A stretch of DNA of 64,000 nucleotides, taken from positions 186,001 to 250,000 of the forward strand of contig NZ_CANMJB010000003.1 in the NCBI RefSeq assembly GCF_947498175.1, given 5' to 3'. This document shows, in pieces, positions 1-8,057 of this stretch. The number at the start of each line of letters is the position of its first letter. The first letter of the stretch is position 1. The stretch comes from an uncultured Algimonas sp. GTDB lineage: Bacteria; Pseudomonadota; Alphaproteobacteria; Caulobacterales; Maricaulaceae. The position numbers were made by a program, and so were the translations under genes. The notes below the pieces were generated by a model. The model searched no databases and had not been told where the DNA came from. It saw only the letters and a list, made by a program, of their open reading frames with translations.

Positions 1-154
1 GGCGGACGAACAGCACGGCCAGCGCCAGCAGCGTCACGCCCCAGATGTGGAACGGCGCGAAACCCAGCGCCGCCAGGGCGCCGGCCAGGGGAACCAGCAG
101 ACGCGGCCCCCACCCTCTGGCATCCCAGACCCGTCCGGGTCCGGTCACGTTCAT
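1..154 (-). CDS. lnt: Apolipoprotein N-acyltransferase, N-terminal fragment (cut by window edge)
   Basis: Only the first 51 codons are inside the window. The visible protein begins [20 protein letters not shown] and continues into a hydrophobic segment containing [10 protein letters not shown] first membrane helix with an xFAPFxxW motif is typical of Lnt, the inner-membrane enzyme that adds the third acyl chain to lipoproteins. Its ATG overlaps the corC stop codon as ATGA, so it is translationally coupled. The ybeY-corC-lnt order is the conserved bacterial arrangement and strengthens the call. The catalytic Glu-Lys-Cys domain lies outside the window and cannot be checked. Confidence 0.8.
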   Translation of the reverse strand, partial: MNVTGPGRVWDARGWGPRLLVPLAGALAALGFAPFHIWGVTLLALAVLFVR

Positions 155-1107
155 GTGTCCGGCTGGGGTTTGGAGACGTCGATCGCGACGGTGCCGGGCT
201 TGCGCGGCAGGGTGATGCGCAGGCGCTTGACGCGGCGCGGATCGGCATCGGTCACTTCCATCTCCACCCCTTTCGGATGGACGATGATCTCGCCGCGTTC
301 GGGCACGCGCCCGGCCAGGGTGAAGACCAGCCCGCCCAGCGTGTCGACCTCCTCTTCCTCGTCGATGGTCGCGAAGTCGCGGCCGATGGCGGCTTCGAAA
401 TCGTCGATGCTCATGCGCGCATCCACGTCCCAGCAGATCTTGCCGTCCTCCAGGGTGAGCTTCTTCAGCGCGTCTTCGAGTTCGTCATGTTCGTCCTCGA
501 TGTCGCCGACGATGGGCTCGATCAGGTCCTCGATGGTGACCAGCCCGTCCGTGCCGCCATATTCGTCCACCACGACGGCCATGTGGATCCGGCGCGCCTG
601 CATCCGCCGCAGCAGATCCTGGGCCAGCATGGAGGGCGGGACGTAGAGGACGGGCCGCCGGATGGTGCGGATGACCTTGCGGTCCGGATAGGTCTTGGCC
701 GTGCGTCCGCGCGCGTCGAACATCAGGTAGGGCAGCAGATCCTTGATGTGGACCATGGCGACCGGATTATCGAGCGTGTCTTCATAGACGGGCAGGCGCG
801 AATGACCGGCGGCGCGGAACGCCTTGGTCAGCGCCTTCAGCGAGGCGTTCTTGTCGATCGCGACGATATTCGCGCGCGGCACCATGACATCGTCCACGCG
901 CAGCAGGTGGAAGCGGTCGGCGGCATCGATCATGCGTTCGCGCGCGGCCGCCTTCTCCGTCGGGGAGACGTTCTCCACATCCTTGTCGGCTTCGGTCATG
1001 CGGCGGCGGAAGACCTTGGCGAAGAAGGACGGTCGTTCGGACAGACGTTCGGCCGGGGGCGGGGTGTGGGCGGCCGGGTCGTCCGGCGACGCAGGGTCGG
1101 TGGTCAT
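151..1107 (-). CDS. corC: CorC/HlyC-family protein, paired CBS domains plus CorC_HlyC C-terminal domain
   Basis: This 318-residue cytosolic protein is the short CorC form, without the DUF21 membrane domain. Residues ~70-200 form two CBS motifs ([17 protein letters not shown], then [20 protein letters not shown]). The second is the signature end of the CorC CBS pair, and [12 protein letters not shown] starts the CorC_HlyC transporter-associated domain at ~235-310. The family is linked to Mg2+/Co2+ efflux and membrane integrity, but its biochemistry is poorly defined. It lies 6 bases after ybeY and overlaps lnt by 4 bases, so all three are one operon. The very acidic region ([12 protein letters not shown]) is normal for the family. 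The haemolysin name is historical. Confidence 0.93.
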   Translation of the reverse strand: MTTDPASPDDPAAHTPPPAERLSERPSFFAKVFRRRMTEADKDVENVSPTEKAAARERMIDAADRFHLLRVDDVMVPRANIVAIDKNASLKALTKAFRAAGHSRLPVYEDTLDNPVAMVHIKDLLPYLMFDARGRTAKTYPDRKVIRTIRRPVLYVPPSMLAQDLLRRMQARRIHMAVVVDEYGGTDGLVTIEDLIEPIVGDIEDEHDELEDALKKLTLEDGKICWDVDARMSIDDFEAAIGRDFATIDEEEEVDTLGGLVFTLAGRVPERGEIIVHPKGVEMEVTDADPRRVKRLRITLPRKPGTVAIDVSKPQPDT

Positions 1108-1113
1108 AGCGCC

Positions 1114-1602
1114 TCAGCGATTATCCGACCCATAGGGATTGTCAATCGACAGCCGCGCCAGCGCGCGGATTTCGCGGGCTTCCATGGTCGCGGCGTCGTC
1201 GTCCGCGCCGTGGTCGAAACCCTGCAGGTGCAAGACGCCGTGGACCAGCAGATGGACGAAATGGTCCGCGAAGGCCTTGCCCTGTTCGACGGCCTCGCGC
1301 TCCAGCGTTTGTCGGGCGAAGACCACGTCGCCCATCAGTCCGGTCGCGCGCGCTTGCGGGAAGGACAGGACATTGGTCGGCCGGTCCCGGTCCCGGTAAT
1401 CTCGATTGAGGGTCCGGACGCGGGCATCGTCGGCCAGCACGACGCAGAGTTCGCCCAGATGCGGGTCGTCCAGGCCGGCCAGCGCGGCCGCGACCGCCGG
1501 GGCGGTGAGGCCCGACACATCCGGCCAGCCCTCGTCCAGACGGACGATGTCGATCTGGACCGGCGGGCCGGTCAGGCGCCGGCTTCCATCTCTTGGGACC
1601 AT
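1114..1602 (-). CDS. ybeY: Endoribonuclease YbeY (16S rRNA maturation)
   Basis: YbeY is a zinc-dependent endoribonuclease acting in 16S rRNA 3' maturation and ribosome quality control. The diagnostic H-x3-H-x5-H zinc motif is present as HLLVHGVLHLQGFDH, preceded by NRDYRDRDRPTNVLSF and MGDVVFA, all family hallmarks. The chosen ATG (162 aa) lies inside the 3' end of fba, giving a 31-base overlap. No closer ATG exists before the conserved VQIDIVRL segment; a CTG eight codons later is an alternative. Placement directly behind fba instead of phoH is unusual. Function is secure and the start is uncertain. Confidence 0.9.
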   Translation of the reverse strand: MVPRDGSRRLTGPPVQIDIVRLDEGWPDVSGLTAPAVAAALAGLDDPHLGELCVVLADDARVRTLNRDYRDRDRPTNVLSFPQARATGLMGDVVFARQTLEREAVEQGKAFADHFVHLLVHGVLHLQGFDHGADDDAATMEAREIRALARLSIDNPYGSDNR

Positions 1603-2612
1603 TCGCCGGTCGAGGCCAGGCCGTTCATGCGGCAGCGGCGCGAGAATTCTTCCTGCGCGGCCGGTACGTTCTCCGCCTTGCCGGACCAGGTGCGCAGCGT
1701 GCTCTGCTGCAGGGCGCGGCCATAGCTGTAGGTCAGCGACCAGGGCAGGTCGCCCCTGCGGTTCATGGCGTCCAGATGCGCCGTGGCGGTCACGTCGTCC
1801 TGCCCGCCGGACAGGAAGGCGATGCCCGGCACGGAAGACGGCACGATGTCCTTCAGCACCGACAGGGTCCGGGCGGCGACGGTCTGCACGTCGGCCCGGT
1901 CGTCGCAATCGGCGGCCGACACGATCATGTTGGGTTTCAGCACCATGGCCTCCATCCGGACATTGTGACGGCGCAGCGCATCGAACACGGCGACGAGAAC
2001 GTCGCGCGTCACCGCTTCGCAGCGATCGATCGTGTGGCAGCCATCCATCAGCACTTCGGGTTCCACGATCGGCACGATGCCCGCTTCCTGGCAAAGCGCG
2101 GCATAGCGCGCGAGGCTTTCCGCATTGGCCAGGACCGCGCCGCGCGTCGGCGTCTGGTGGTCGGCGTCCGGATGGGCGATGGTGATGACGGCCCGCCATT
2201 TCGCAAAGCGCGCGCCGAGATCATGATATTCGGCCAGCCGCTCGCGCAGCCCGTCCAGCCCTTCGGTGATGGTCTCGCCCGGATGCAGGGCCATGGGCTT
2301 GGCGCCCTTGTCCACCTTGATGCCCGGAACGGCGCCGGCGTCCCGGATCAGATCGACCAGCGGCGTGCCGTCGGACGCGCTCTGGCGCAGCGTTTCGTCG
2401 TACAGGATGACGCCGGAGACCCGCTCCCTCATGGCCTCGTCCGTGCGGAACAGCATTTCGCGCCAGGCGCGGCGATTGCCTTCCGTGTTCTCGGTGTCGA
2501 TCGAAGCTAGGCGCTTGCCGATCGTGCCCGTGCTTTCGTCGGCCGCCAGGATCCCCTTGCCCGGGGCCACCATGGCCTGGGCCACCTTTTTCATCTCGTC
2601 CAGTCGTTCCAT
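1572..2612 (-). CDS. fba: Class I fructose-bisphosphate aldolase
   Basis: This 346-residue aldolase is of the eukaryote-like class I type, which uses a Schiff-base lysine and no metal. The N-terminal MVAPGKGILAADESTGTIGKR is the class I signature. GIKVDKG and AVITIAHPDAD carry conserved catalytic residues, and VLKPNMI holds the Schiff-base lysine. The C-terminal half has FLSGGQDDVTATAHLDAMN and LTYSYGRALQ. It interconverts fructose 1,6-bisphosphate with glyceraldehyde 3-phosphate and DHAP, consistent with gap and pgk just upstream (6 bases from pgk). The protein ends at MEAGA. Confidence 0.95.
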   Translation of the reverse strand: MERLDEMKKVAQAMVAPGKGILAADESTGTIGKRLASIDTENTEGNRRAWREMLFRTDEAMRERVSGVILYDETLRQSASDGTPLVDLIRDAGAVPGIKVDKGAKPMALHPGETITEGLDGLRERLAEYHDLGARFAKWRAVITIAHPDADHQTPTRGAVLANAESLARYAALCQEAGIVPIVEPEVLMDGCHTIDRCEAVTRDVLVAVFDALRRHNVRMEAMVLKPNMIVSAADCDDRADVQTVAARTLSVLKDIVPSSVPGIAFLSGGQDDVTATAHLDAMNRRGDLPWSLTYSYGRALQQSTLRTWSGKAENVPAAQEEFSRRCRMNGLASTGEWSQEMEAGA

Positions 2613-2618
2613 GTTCGC

Positions 2619-3821
2619 CTACGCGCTCCCTCTCGTCACGATTTGCACGCCCGGAAGGCGTTTGCCCTCCATCCATTCCAGAAACGCCCCGCCCGCCGTG
2701 GAGACGAAGGTGAAATCCTCCGCCACGCCCGCCGCGTTCAACGCCGCGACCGTATCGCCGCCGCCCGCGACCGCGACGATCTTGTCGGCCCGGCACAGGC
2801 GCGCGGCATACTTCGCCGCCTCGATGGTCGATGTGTCGAAGGGCGGCGTTTCGAACGCGCCCAGCGGCCCGTTCCAGATCAGCGTGTTCGACTTGTCCAT
2901 CGCGTCCATCAGCTCGCCGACCGTGTCCGGGCCGACATCCAGGACCATCTCGCCTGGCTTGACGCCGTCGCGGCCGCGGACTTGCGTCTCGGCGCCCGCT
3001 TCGAACTTCGTCGCGGTCACGACATCGACGGGCAGGATGATTTCGCAATTATGGCGGGCCGCGGCCTTGAGAATGTCCGCGGCCTTGCCGATCAAATGGG
3101 CTTCCGCTAGCGACCGGCCGACATCGACCCCCTTGGCCAGCAGGAAGGTGTTGGCCATGCCGCCGCCGATGGCCAGACGGTCGAGCTTTTCGACCAGGTT
3201 TTCCAGCAGGCCGATCTTGGTGCTGACCTTGGCGCCCCCGACGATGGCCATGACCGGCGTCTTCGGGTGGTCCAGCGCCTGGGCGATGTGGTCCAGCTCG
3301 CGTTCCATCGAAAGCCCGGCATAGGTCGGCAGATGGTCGGCCAGCCCGGCCGTCGAGGCGTTGGCCCGGTGCGCGACGGAAAACGCGTCCATCACGAACA
3401 GGTCTCCGAGCCGGGCCAGCTCTTCGGCCAGGCTTGGGTCGTTTTCGGTCTCGCCGGGAAGGAAGCGCGTGTTCTCCAACACCAGGACGTCGCCGGGAAT
3501 GACGCCGTCGGGCCTGCCGTCCGCCCGGTCCAGGAACCGCACCGGCGCGCCCAGCGCCGCGGCGAGCGGGTCCGCGACGAAGGCCAGGGACAAGGCCGGA
3601 TCGGGCGCGGCCTTGGGCCGTCCGAAATGCGACAGCAGGATCACGGCCGCGCCGCGCTCGCGCAGGAAGCGGATCGTCGGCAGGGCGGCGCGCAGGCGGG
3701 TGTCGTCGGCGATGGCGCCGTCGTCCGATCGCGGCAGGTTGAAATCGACGCGCACCAGCGCGGTCTTGCCGTCCAGCCCGCCGAGATCGCCGGGCGCTTC
3801 CTCCAGTCGGCGGATGTCCAT
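2619..3821 (-). CDS. pgk: Phosphoglycerate kinase
   Basis: Phosphoglycerate kinase transfers phosphate between 1,3-bisphosphoglycerate and ADP. The ATG at 3821 gives 400 aa, the normal length, starting MDIRRLEE; an upstream in-frame extension would run into gap. The N-terminal substrate domain shows ALVRVDFNLP, RLRAALPTIRFLRERGAAVILLSHFGRP and ENTRFLPGE. The nucleotide domain shows VGGAKVSTKIGLLENL and the C-terminal GGGDTVAALN loop. The start lies a single base from the gap stop codon, so translation is probably coupled in a gap-pgk-fba operon. Confidence 0.96.
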   Translation of the reverse strand: MDIRRLEEAPGDLGGLDGKTALVRVDFNLPRSDDGAIADDTRLRAALPTIRFLRERGAAVILLSHFGRPKAAPDPALSLAFVADPLAAALGAPVRFLDRADGRPDGVIPGDVLVLENTRFLPGETENDPSLAEELARLGDLFVMDAFSVAHRANASTAGLADHLPTYAGLSMERELDHIAQALDHPKTPVMAIVGGAKVSTKIGLLENLVEKLDRLAIGGGMANTFLLAKGVDVGRSLAEAHLIGKAADILKAAARHNCEIILPVDVVTATKFEAGAETQVRGRDGVKPGEMVLDVGPDTVGELMDAMDKSNTLIWNGPLGAFETPPFDTSTIEAAKYAARLCRADKIVAVAGGGDTVAALNAAGVAEDFTFVSTAGGAFLEWMEGKRLPGVQIVTRGSA

Positions 3822-3822
3822 G

Positions 3823-4833
3823 TCAGGCGAGATCCAGCCGCTCGCCCATGGTGCGGGCGACATCGATCATGCGGTTCGCGAACCCCCACTCATTGTCGTA
3901 CCAGGCGACGACTTTCAGCAGGTTGCCGTCCATCGACTTGGTCAGCGGGCTGGCGAAAGTCGCGCTGTGCGGATCGTGGTTGAGGTCGGAGCTGACCAAC
4001 GGCTCGGTCGTGTAGGAGATGATGCCGCGCATCGGGCCTTCGGCGGCTTCCAGCATGGCGGCGTTCAGGGCTTCGGCCGTGATGGACTCTTCCGGCTGGA
4101 AGGCCAGATCGACCATGGAGACGTTGGCGGTCGGCACGCGCACGGCCGATCCCGACAGGCGGCCGTCCAGTTCCGGGATGACCTTGCCGACGGCCTTGGC
4201 GGCGCCGGTCGAGGTCGGGATCATGTTCAGTCCCGCGGCCCGCGCGCGGTAGAGGTCCTTGTGGGAATTGTCCAGGATGCGCTGGTCCTGCGTGTAGGCG
4301 TGGACGGTCGTCATGAAACCGCGCCGGATCCCGGCCGTGTCCATGATGACCTTGGCGATCGGGGCCAGGCAATTGGTCGTGCAGGACGCGCAGGAGACGA
4401 GCCGGTCGTCCGGACCCAGCAGGTCGTGATTGACGCCGTAGACGATGGTCCGGTCCACATCCTCGCCCGGCGCGGAGATCAGGACCGCCTTCGCCCCGCC
4501 GTCGAAATGCGGTTGGCACCTTTCGCGCGACCGGAACAGGCCGGTGCATTCCATGACCAGGTCGGCTTGGTCCCACGACACGTCGGCCGGATCGCGCTCA
4601 TGGGTCATGGCGATGCGCCCGCGCCCGAAATCGATCCAGTCCGGGCCTTCCTCCACGGTCGCGTCGAAGCGGCCATGCACCGAGTCGTAGCGCAGCAGGT
4701 GGGCCGACGTCTCGATCTTGCCGGGCGAGTTGATGAGGACGAGTTCGACGTCCCGGATATCGTATTCGTGCAAGGCGCGGGCGACGAGGCGTCCGATGCG
4801 CCCGAACCCGTTAATGGCGATCTTGAGGGTCAT
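3823..4833 (-). CDS. gap: Glyceraldehyde-3-phosphate dehydrogenase
   Basis: This 336-residue NAD(P)-dependent enzyme starts MTLKIAINGFGRIGRL, the Rossmann fingerprint, which sets the start at 4833 in preference to an upstream in-frame ATG at 4923. The active site SCASCTTNCLAP carries the catalytic cysteine, and the catalytic His lies in TTVHAYTQDQ. WYDNEWGFANRM is the conserved C-terminal signature. It is the first gene of the leftward glycolytic operon. The 187-base divergent gap to the DUF4164/zapA unit contains a perfect inverted repeat that could regulate either side. Confidence 0.96.
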   Translation of the reverse strand: MTLKIAINGFGRIGRLVARALHEYDIRDVELVLINSPGKIETSAHLLRYDSVHGRFDATVEEGPDWIDFGRGRIAMTHERDPADVSWDQADLVMECTGLFRSRERCQPHFDGGAKAVLISAPGEDVDRTIVYGVNHDLLGPDDRLVSCASCTTNCLAPIAKVIMDTAGIRRGFMTTVHAYTQDQRILDNSHKDLYRARAAGLNMIPTSTGAAKAVGKVIPELDGRLSGSAVRVPTANVSMVDLAFQPEESITAEALNAAMLEAAEGPMRGIISYTTEPLVSSDLNHDPHSATFASPLTKSMDGNLLKVVAWYDNEWGFANRMIDVARTMGERLDLA

Positions 4834-4962
4834 GGCGTGGGAAACGATCCTGGCGTTCGGAAAGGCGAAAGGCCGTCCGCCCTTCGCGCGCATCCGATGA
4901 ATGGAGGGGCCGGTTACGCGCAACCGCCTGCCAGCGCAATAATCGCTGTGAAAAAAGACGCT

Positions 4963-4986
4963 TGGCGCAAGGGCGATCTTGCGCCA
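4963..4986. promoter_or_regulatory. Perfect 9-bp inverted repeat, candidate operator between gap and the zapA unit
   Basis: Arms TGGCGCAAG and CTTGCGCCA are separated by 6 bases and lie 35-60 bases before the rightward DUF4164 start and about 130 bases before gap. A second short dyad (ATTCAT...ATGAAG) follows. Divergent promoter regions are typical places for operators, but no known regulator consensus is recognised. The dyad could also fold as RNA in the DUF4164/zapA leader. Confidence 0.4.
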
Positions 4987-5020
4987 TTCATATTGCGAAT
5001 GAAGATGTTATCCGCAAGCC

Positions 5021-5377
5021 ATGACTGACAGCGCCAACAAGAAGGCCGGCCTCGACCAGGCGGCGCGCGCCCTGGCCGACGCCCTCGGCGCGCTCGAGAC
5101 CGCGCTCGACCCCGTTCTCGCAAAGCTCGCCCGTCAGGACACGCAATTGCGCGAAGCGGACGGCTTCGGCGACGACCGCGCCAAGCTCGCCGCCCAGCTG
5201 GACGAGGCGCTGGAAACGCGACGCCAGCGCGAAGAGGAATTCCAGGCCCTGTCCAAGCAGACGCGCGAGGAACTGGATCTGACGATCCAGGTGCTGCAGC
5301 AGGCTCTGAAAGACAAGGATTCAGGCAATGGGGGTTCGGGCAATGGGGGCGCAGGCGATGGAGCCAGCCATGGGTAA
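5021..5377 (+). CDS. DUF4164-type small coiled-coil protein upstream of zapA
   Basis: This 118-residue soluble protein is mostly charged helix. Residues ~10-95 are heptad-like and rich in Ala/Glu/Arg/Leu (LDEALETRRQREEEFQALSK), and the tail is Gly/Asn/Ser-rich (GNGGSGNGGAGDG). Small coiled-coil proteins of the DUF4164 type commonly sit immediately before zapA in alphaproteobacteria, which is the basis for the name. Its stop codon overlaps the zapA start, so it is probably co-translated. A cell-division or ZapA-related role is inferred from position only. Confidence 0.75.
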   Translation: MTDSANKKAGLDQAARALADALGALETALDPVLAKLARQDTQLREADGFGDDRAKLAAQLDEALETRRQREEEFQALSKQTREELDLTIQVLQQALKDKDSGNGGSGNGGAGDGASHG

Positions 5378-5738
5378 GGTCAATCTCGACATCAACGGGC
5401 GCGCCTATGCGCTGGGCTGCGAAGACGGCGAAGAGGAGCGGCTGGAGAGGCTCGGCGAGCGGCTCGACCGGCGCGTTGCGCAAATGTCCGAGCAATTCGG
5501 CCAGATCGGCGATCTGCGCCTGCTCGTCATGGCCGGGATCACCTTGCTGGACGAGATGGAAGACCCCAAGGCATCCGCCGAAGCGCGCGTCGAACGACGG
5601 CTCAAGGCGGCGGACCGCGACGTCGAAGAGGCCGCCAAAGCCCAGCAAACGGCCGAAACAGAGGCGACGGAGGCGCTGCTGAAGGCGGCGTCCCGGATCG
5701 AGCGCCTGGCCGGGCAACTATCGGACGCGGCCGGTTAG
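5370..5738 (+). CDS. zapA: Cell division protein ZapA
   Basis: The 122-residue product starts MGKVNLDINGRAYALGCEDG, which matches the short beta-rich ZapA head. The head is followed by EERLERLGERLDRRVAQM and a long C-terminal coiled coil. ZapA binds FtsZ and bundles protofilaments at the Z ring. The ATG at 5370 is preferred because GGAG lies 6 bases upstream; an in-frame ATG at 5358 would add four residues. It overlaps the preceding gene by 8 bases and is followed by 6S RNA, the conserved alphaproteobacterial order. The C-terminal coiled coil is longer than in E. coli ZapA. Confidence 0.9.
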   Translation: MGKVNLDINGRAYALGCEDGEEERLERLGERLDRRVAQMSEQFGQIGDLRLLVMAGITLLDEMEDPKASAEARVERRLKAADRDVEEAAKAQQTAETEATEALLKAASRIERLAGQLSDAAG

Positions 5739-5759
5739 CCGCTTGCTTTTGCGGTCCTT

Positions 5760-5910
5760 GCGTCCCACATAGGTGTGGACGGTTCCTGCGGGCTGCGTGA
5801 GCGGCACTAATCCACCGGACCTTACTGTATCCTTCGGGAGCTGGCTCTGTCTGGACCGTGGTCCAGTTACTTCCGGCACCCACCTCAAATCGAGGTTCAT
5901 GAGGATTTTT
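5760..5910 (+). ncRNA. ssrS: 6S RNA (ssrS)
   Basis: This region folds as a 6S RNA. A closing stem AGGTG (from ~5771) pairs with CACCT (~5886), enclosing an interrupted duplex with CCTGCGGGCTGCGTGAGCGG on the 5' side and CTGGACCGTGGTCCAGTTA on the 3' side. That 3' segment and the CCGGCACCCACCT end match my recollection of alphaproteobacterial 6S RNAs. Position directly after zapA is also diagnostic. 6S RNA mimics an open promoter and sequesters housekeeping RNA polymerase in stationary phase. The exact 5' end is not certain. The usual downstream 5-formyl-THF cyclo-ligase gene is missing. Confidence 0.85.
5882..5910 (+). terminator. Rho-independent terminator of 6S RNA
   Basis: CCTCA pairs with TGAGG across a short loop, followed by ATTTTT. 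An overlapping alternative stem ACCTC/GAGGT is also possible. The position fits the 3' end of 6S RNA. Confidence 0.65.
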
Positions 5911-6155
5911 AAGCGGCCACGGGTCATGTGGGGACCGTCAACCTCTCTTTCAGCCCCACAGGTTTGCGTCCCGATAAGGGTCTTCGACCGACATGCGCCG
6001 AAGCGGCATCAGAGCGAACATTCGCCCTTCGCCATCCGGAAAGAGGCTCGAACGCGGACCCGGACCGTTGCGGAAAAACGGGCATCCACTCTTGACCCGT
6101 GACAACAGTCACGCGGCCGCTCCCTACGCCTGCGGCGCAGATGGCAAGAACATCG
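5911..6155. other. Intergenic stretch without a recognisable gene
   Basis: About 245 bases between the 6S terminator and the convergent iclR stop. It contains a TGTGGGG...CCCCACA dyad near 5927-5962 and another GC-rich dyad close to the iclR stop, but no conserved coding frame. Short open frames here have low-complexity Arg-rich translations and no credible ribosome-binding site. A 5-formyl-THF cyclo-ligase gene, expected here by synteny, is not present. Confidence 0.6.
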
Positions 6156-7184
6156 CTATAGCCCCTCGCTGCGCTCGGCACGGGCATTTACGCCAGCGTC
6201 GGGCGCCGTTGCCGGAGGCTGGCTTTGTCCGAGTGCCGCTCGGCCCATGATCGCGTCCTCGATGGACCGCGGCAGACCGGCGACGAAGCCGCGCAGGACG
6301 GGCGCGATTTCGGGGGCGCGCTCGCGGATTACCTCGGCCGGGCCGCCGACGCCGACGCACAGATGGCGCCTGACCCCGCGCGAGGGCAGGGAAACGGCAA
6401 TGCCGCCCGTGCTTTCATAGGACGGGCCGACGGCGACGGCGTAGCCCTTGGCCCGGGTCGTGCGCACGCCGTCCACCGCCTGGACGGCGGATTCCTTCCA
6501 GAAATCGTTTCCGACCTCGTGGATGGTGCGCCGGACCAGCTTGCCGATGTCGGCATCCGTATCGCCGGTCAGCATGGCGTAGCCCGTGGCCGAACAGACC
6601 AGCGGCCGGACGGAGCCGGTCTCGACATGTTCGCGCACGGGGCCGGGCCGGTGGTGGGTGTAGATGTATTGCGAATAGATGCCGTTGCGCATGGCCAGGA
6701 AAACCGTCTCGCCGATGGTTTCCGACAACCGCGCCAGATTGTCGGCGAACCCGTCGGGCAGGCCCGCCATGCGGAGCAACCAGTCGCCGAGAAACGCCAC
6801 GCGCAATGTGGGGTAGAAGGCGCGGCTCTCCGTGTCGCGTTCGAGGAAGCCGGACTCCTGCAAGGACCGGGTCAGCGCGGACGCCGAGGATTGCGGCATG
6901 TTGAGATTGTCCGCGATCTCGCCGATGGAGGCCGGACGTTTGACGTCGGCGAAGAATTCGAACAGCGCCATGGTGCGAAAGCTCGACTTGAGCATGTTCT
7001 CCGCATCGTCCAGGCGCAGCGCCTGGCCATGCAGAACGGCCTCTGCGATGTCCGACCTGGCTCGATCCGTCTTGGCCCCATCCGTCTTGGCCCGTTCCGC
7101 CCCGGCCTGTTCCGTCCCGGCCTCTTCCGCATATGGGTCCTGCAGGCGTGGATCACGCGCCGCATCGTCGGGTCTGTCGCTCAT
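6156..7184 (-). CDS. IclR-family transcriptional regulator
   Basis: This 342-residue regulator has an unusual ~60-residue charged N-terminal extension. Within it EQAGAERAKTDGAKTDRARSD comes from short tandem DNA repeats at ~7070-7125. The IclR winged helix follows at ~66-130 (LFEFFADVKRPASIGEIADNLNMPQSSASALTRSL). The C-terminal effector domain (~140-310) includes TGYAMLTG and GGIAVSLPSR, typical of IclR ligand domains. AGGAC lies 8 bases before the ATG. A 7-bp dyad (CCTGCCA/TGGCAGG) lies just upstream, consistent with autoregulation. The target pathway cannot be told: the neighbours are 6S RNA and a stress protein. Confidence 0.88.
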   Translation of the reverse strand: MSDRPDDAARDPRLQDPYAEEAGTEQAGAERAKTDGAKTDRARSDIAEAVLHGQALRLDDAENMLKSSFRTMALFEFFADVKRPASIGEIADNLNMPQSSASALTRSLQESGFLERDTESRAFYPTLRVAFLGDWLLRMAGLPDGFADNLARLSETIGETVFLAMRNGIYSQYIYTHHRPGPVREHVETGSVRPLVCSATGYAMLTGDTDADIGKLVRRTIHEVGNDFWKESAVQAVDGVRTTRAKGYAVAVGPSYESTGGIAVSLPSRGVRRHLCVGVGGPAEVIRERAPEIAPVLRGFVAGLPRSIEDAIMGRAALGQSQPPATAPDAGVNARAERSEGL

Positions 7185-7193
7185 GGCCCGTGT

Positions 7194-7210
7194 CCTGCCA
7201 TGCTGGCAGG
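7194..7210. promoter_or_regulatory. Inverted repeat upstream of iclR, candidate autoregulatory operator
   Basis: CCTGCCA-TGC-TGGCAGG is a perfect 7-bp dyad 10 bases before the leftward regulator start and overlaps its AGGAC ribosome-binding region. IclR proteins bind palindromes and often repress themselves; that this one does so is inference. Confidence 0.4.
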
Positions 7211-7314
7211 TTCCGCACCAGTCACAGGGCTGAATAAGCGAAAACCGCCCGTGCAGGGCACGGACGGTCTCGAAGTCGTGCCGGACGGACGGGACCGGCG
7301 GACGGATCGCTTCA

Positions 7315-7815
7315 TCAGGCGGCTTTGGCGGCCTTGTTGATGCCGTCCTGGGCGAGCTTGGTGAATTTCAGGTCGCCTTCCATCGTCTCTTCCTTGCAGG
7401 TTTCCAGCTTCTTGGCGTCTTCGAGCAGGTCGAGGCGCTTGGCGAAGGCTTCGACGGAGCCGTAGCCGGTGATGGCGTAGTGGGCCATGCGCTGGTACTG
7501 GCTGATCAGCATGGCGTCGCGCACGCTGTCATCGCCATATTCTTCCTTCAGGACATGCTCTTCGGCTTCTTTCGTCAGGCCCTTCATGCCTTTGCAGGTC
7601 ACGTTGCCGACGCCTTCGCCGTGGCTGTCGAGGATCGACTTGAGATGCTCGTTGCCTTTCTTGGTGCCGGTGATGGACTGCTTCAGGGCGTCCTTCAGGC
7701 CGGAGTCGCTGGCGGCGGGGATCAGCTTTTCGATCGTGGCGTTGGCTTGCTCGTTGGCGTCGTAAAGGTCCTTGAGTTCGGCGAGGTAGAGTTCTTTCAG
7801 ATTATTGATGGCCAT
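7315..7815 (-). CDS. DUF892 / YciE-type ferritin-like stress protein
   Basis: The product is 166 aa, starting MAINNLKELYLAELKDLYDANEQ, the characteristic DUF892 head. The family forms four-helix ferritin-like bundles. The acidic and histidine positions (EHLKSIL, EEHVLKEEYGDD, RMAHYAITGYGSVEAFAKRL) fit a di-iron bundle. Such proteins are usually induced by general or oxidative stress; their exact activity is unknown. AAGGAG 7 bases upstream fixes the start at 7815 in preference to an upstream ATG. It is divergent from the CBS-domain gene. The 242-base gap between them carries a GGAAC...GTTCC dyad (7887-7907) but no clear EcfG-type promoter pair. Confidence 0.88.
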   Translation of the reverse strand: MAINNLKELYLAELKDLYDANEQANATIEKLIPAASDSGLKDALKQSITGTKKGNEHLKSILDSHGEGVGNVTCKGMKGLTKEAEEHVLKEEYGDDSVRDAMLISQYQRMAHYAITGYGSVEAFAKRLDLLEDAKKLETCKEETMEGDLKFTKLAQDGINKAAKAA

Positions 7816-8057
7816 TCGTGTCTCCTTGGGGATGGGGGCGTGCGACATGGCGGCGTGCGCGCCCGTGTGGGTTCACCTTATCAATGGGAACCCCGGGCCA
7901 ATGTTCCGAGACTCTTTTGCGACAATCCGAATCCGGCCTGCGTCAAAGCGCATCAGCCGCGTCTGCAATCGCGCCGATCGGGCGTGCCGTAACCAATGTT
8001 TCGACGGGCTTGAGGCGAAAGACCCAGTCGTGGCCCGGCTACACGTTGAGGACGATT

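Noticed and set aside
277-1725. Long rightward 482-codon frame across corC/ybeY
   Set aside because: Antisense shadow of well-supported genes. Composition (Asp/Arg/His/Gly-rich) is the usual high-GC mirror frame and it has no family motif.
5739-6155. tRNA or second small RNA after zapA
   Set aside because: No cloverleaf or T-loop motif was found. The structure fits 6S RNA alone.
7816-8057. EcfG general-stress promoter for the DUF892 gene
   Set aside because: GGAAC hexamers occur, but no CGTT-type -10 is found at the required spacing in either orientation.
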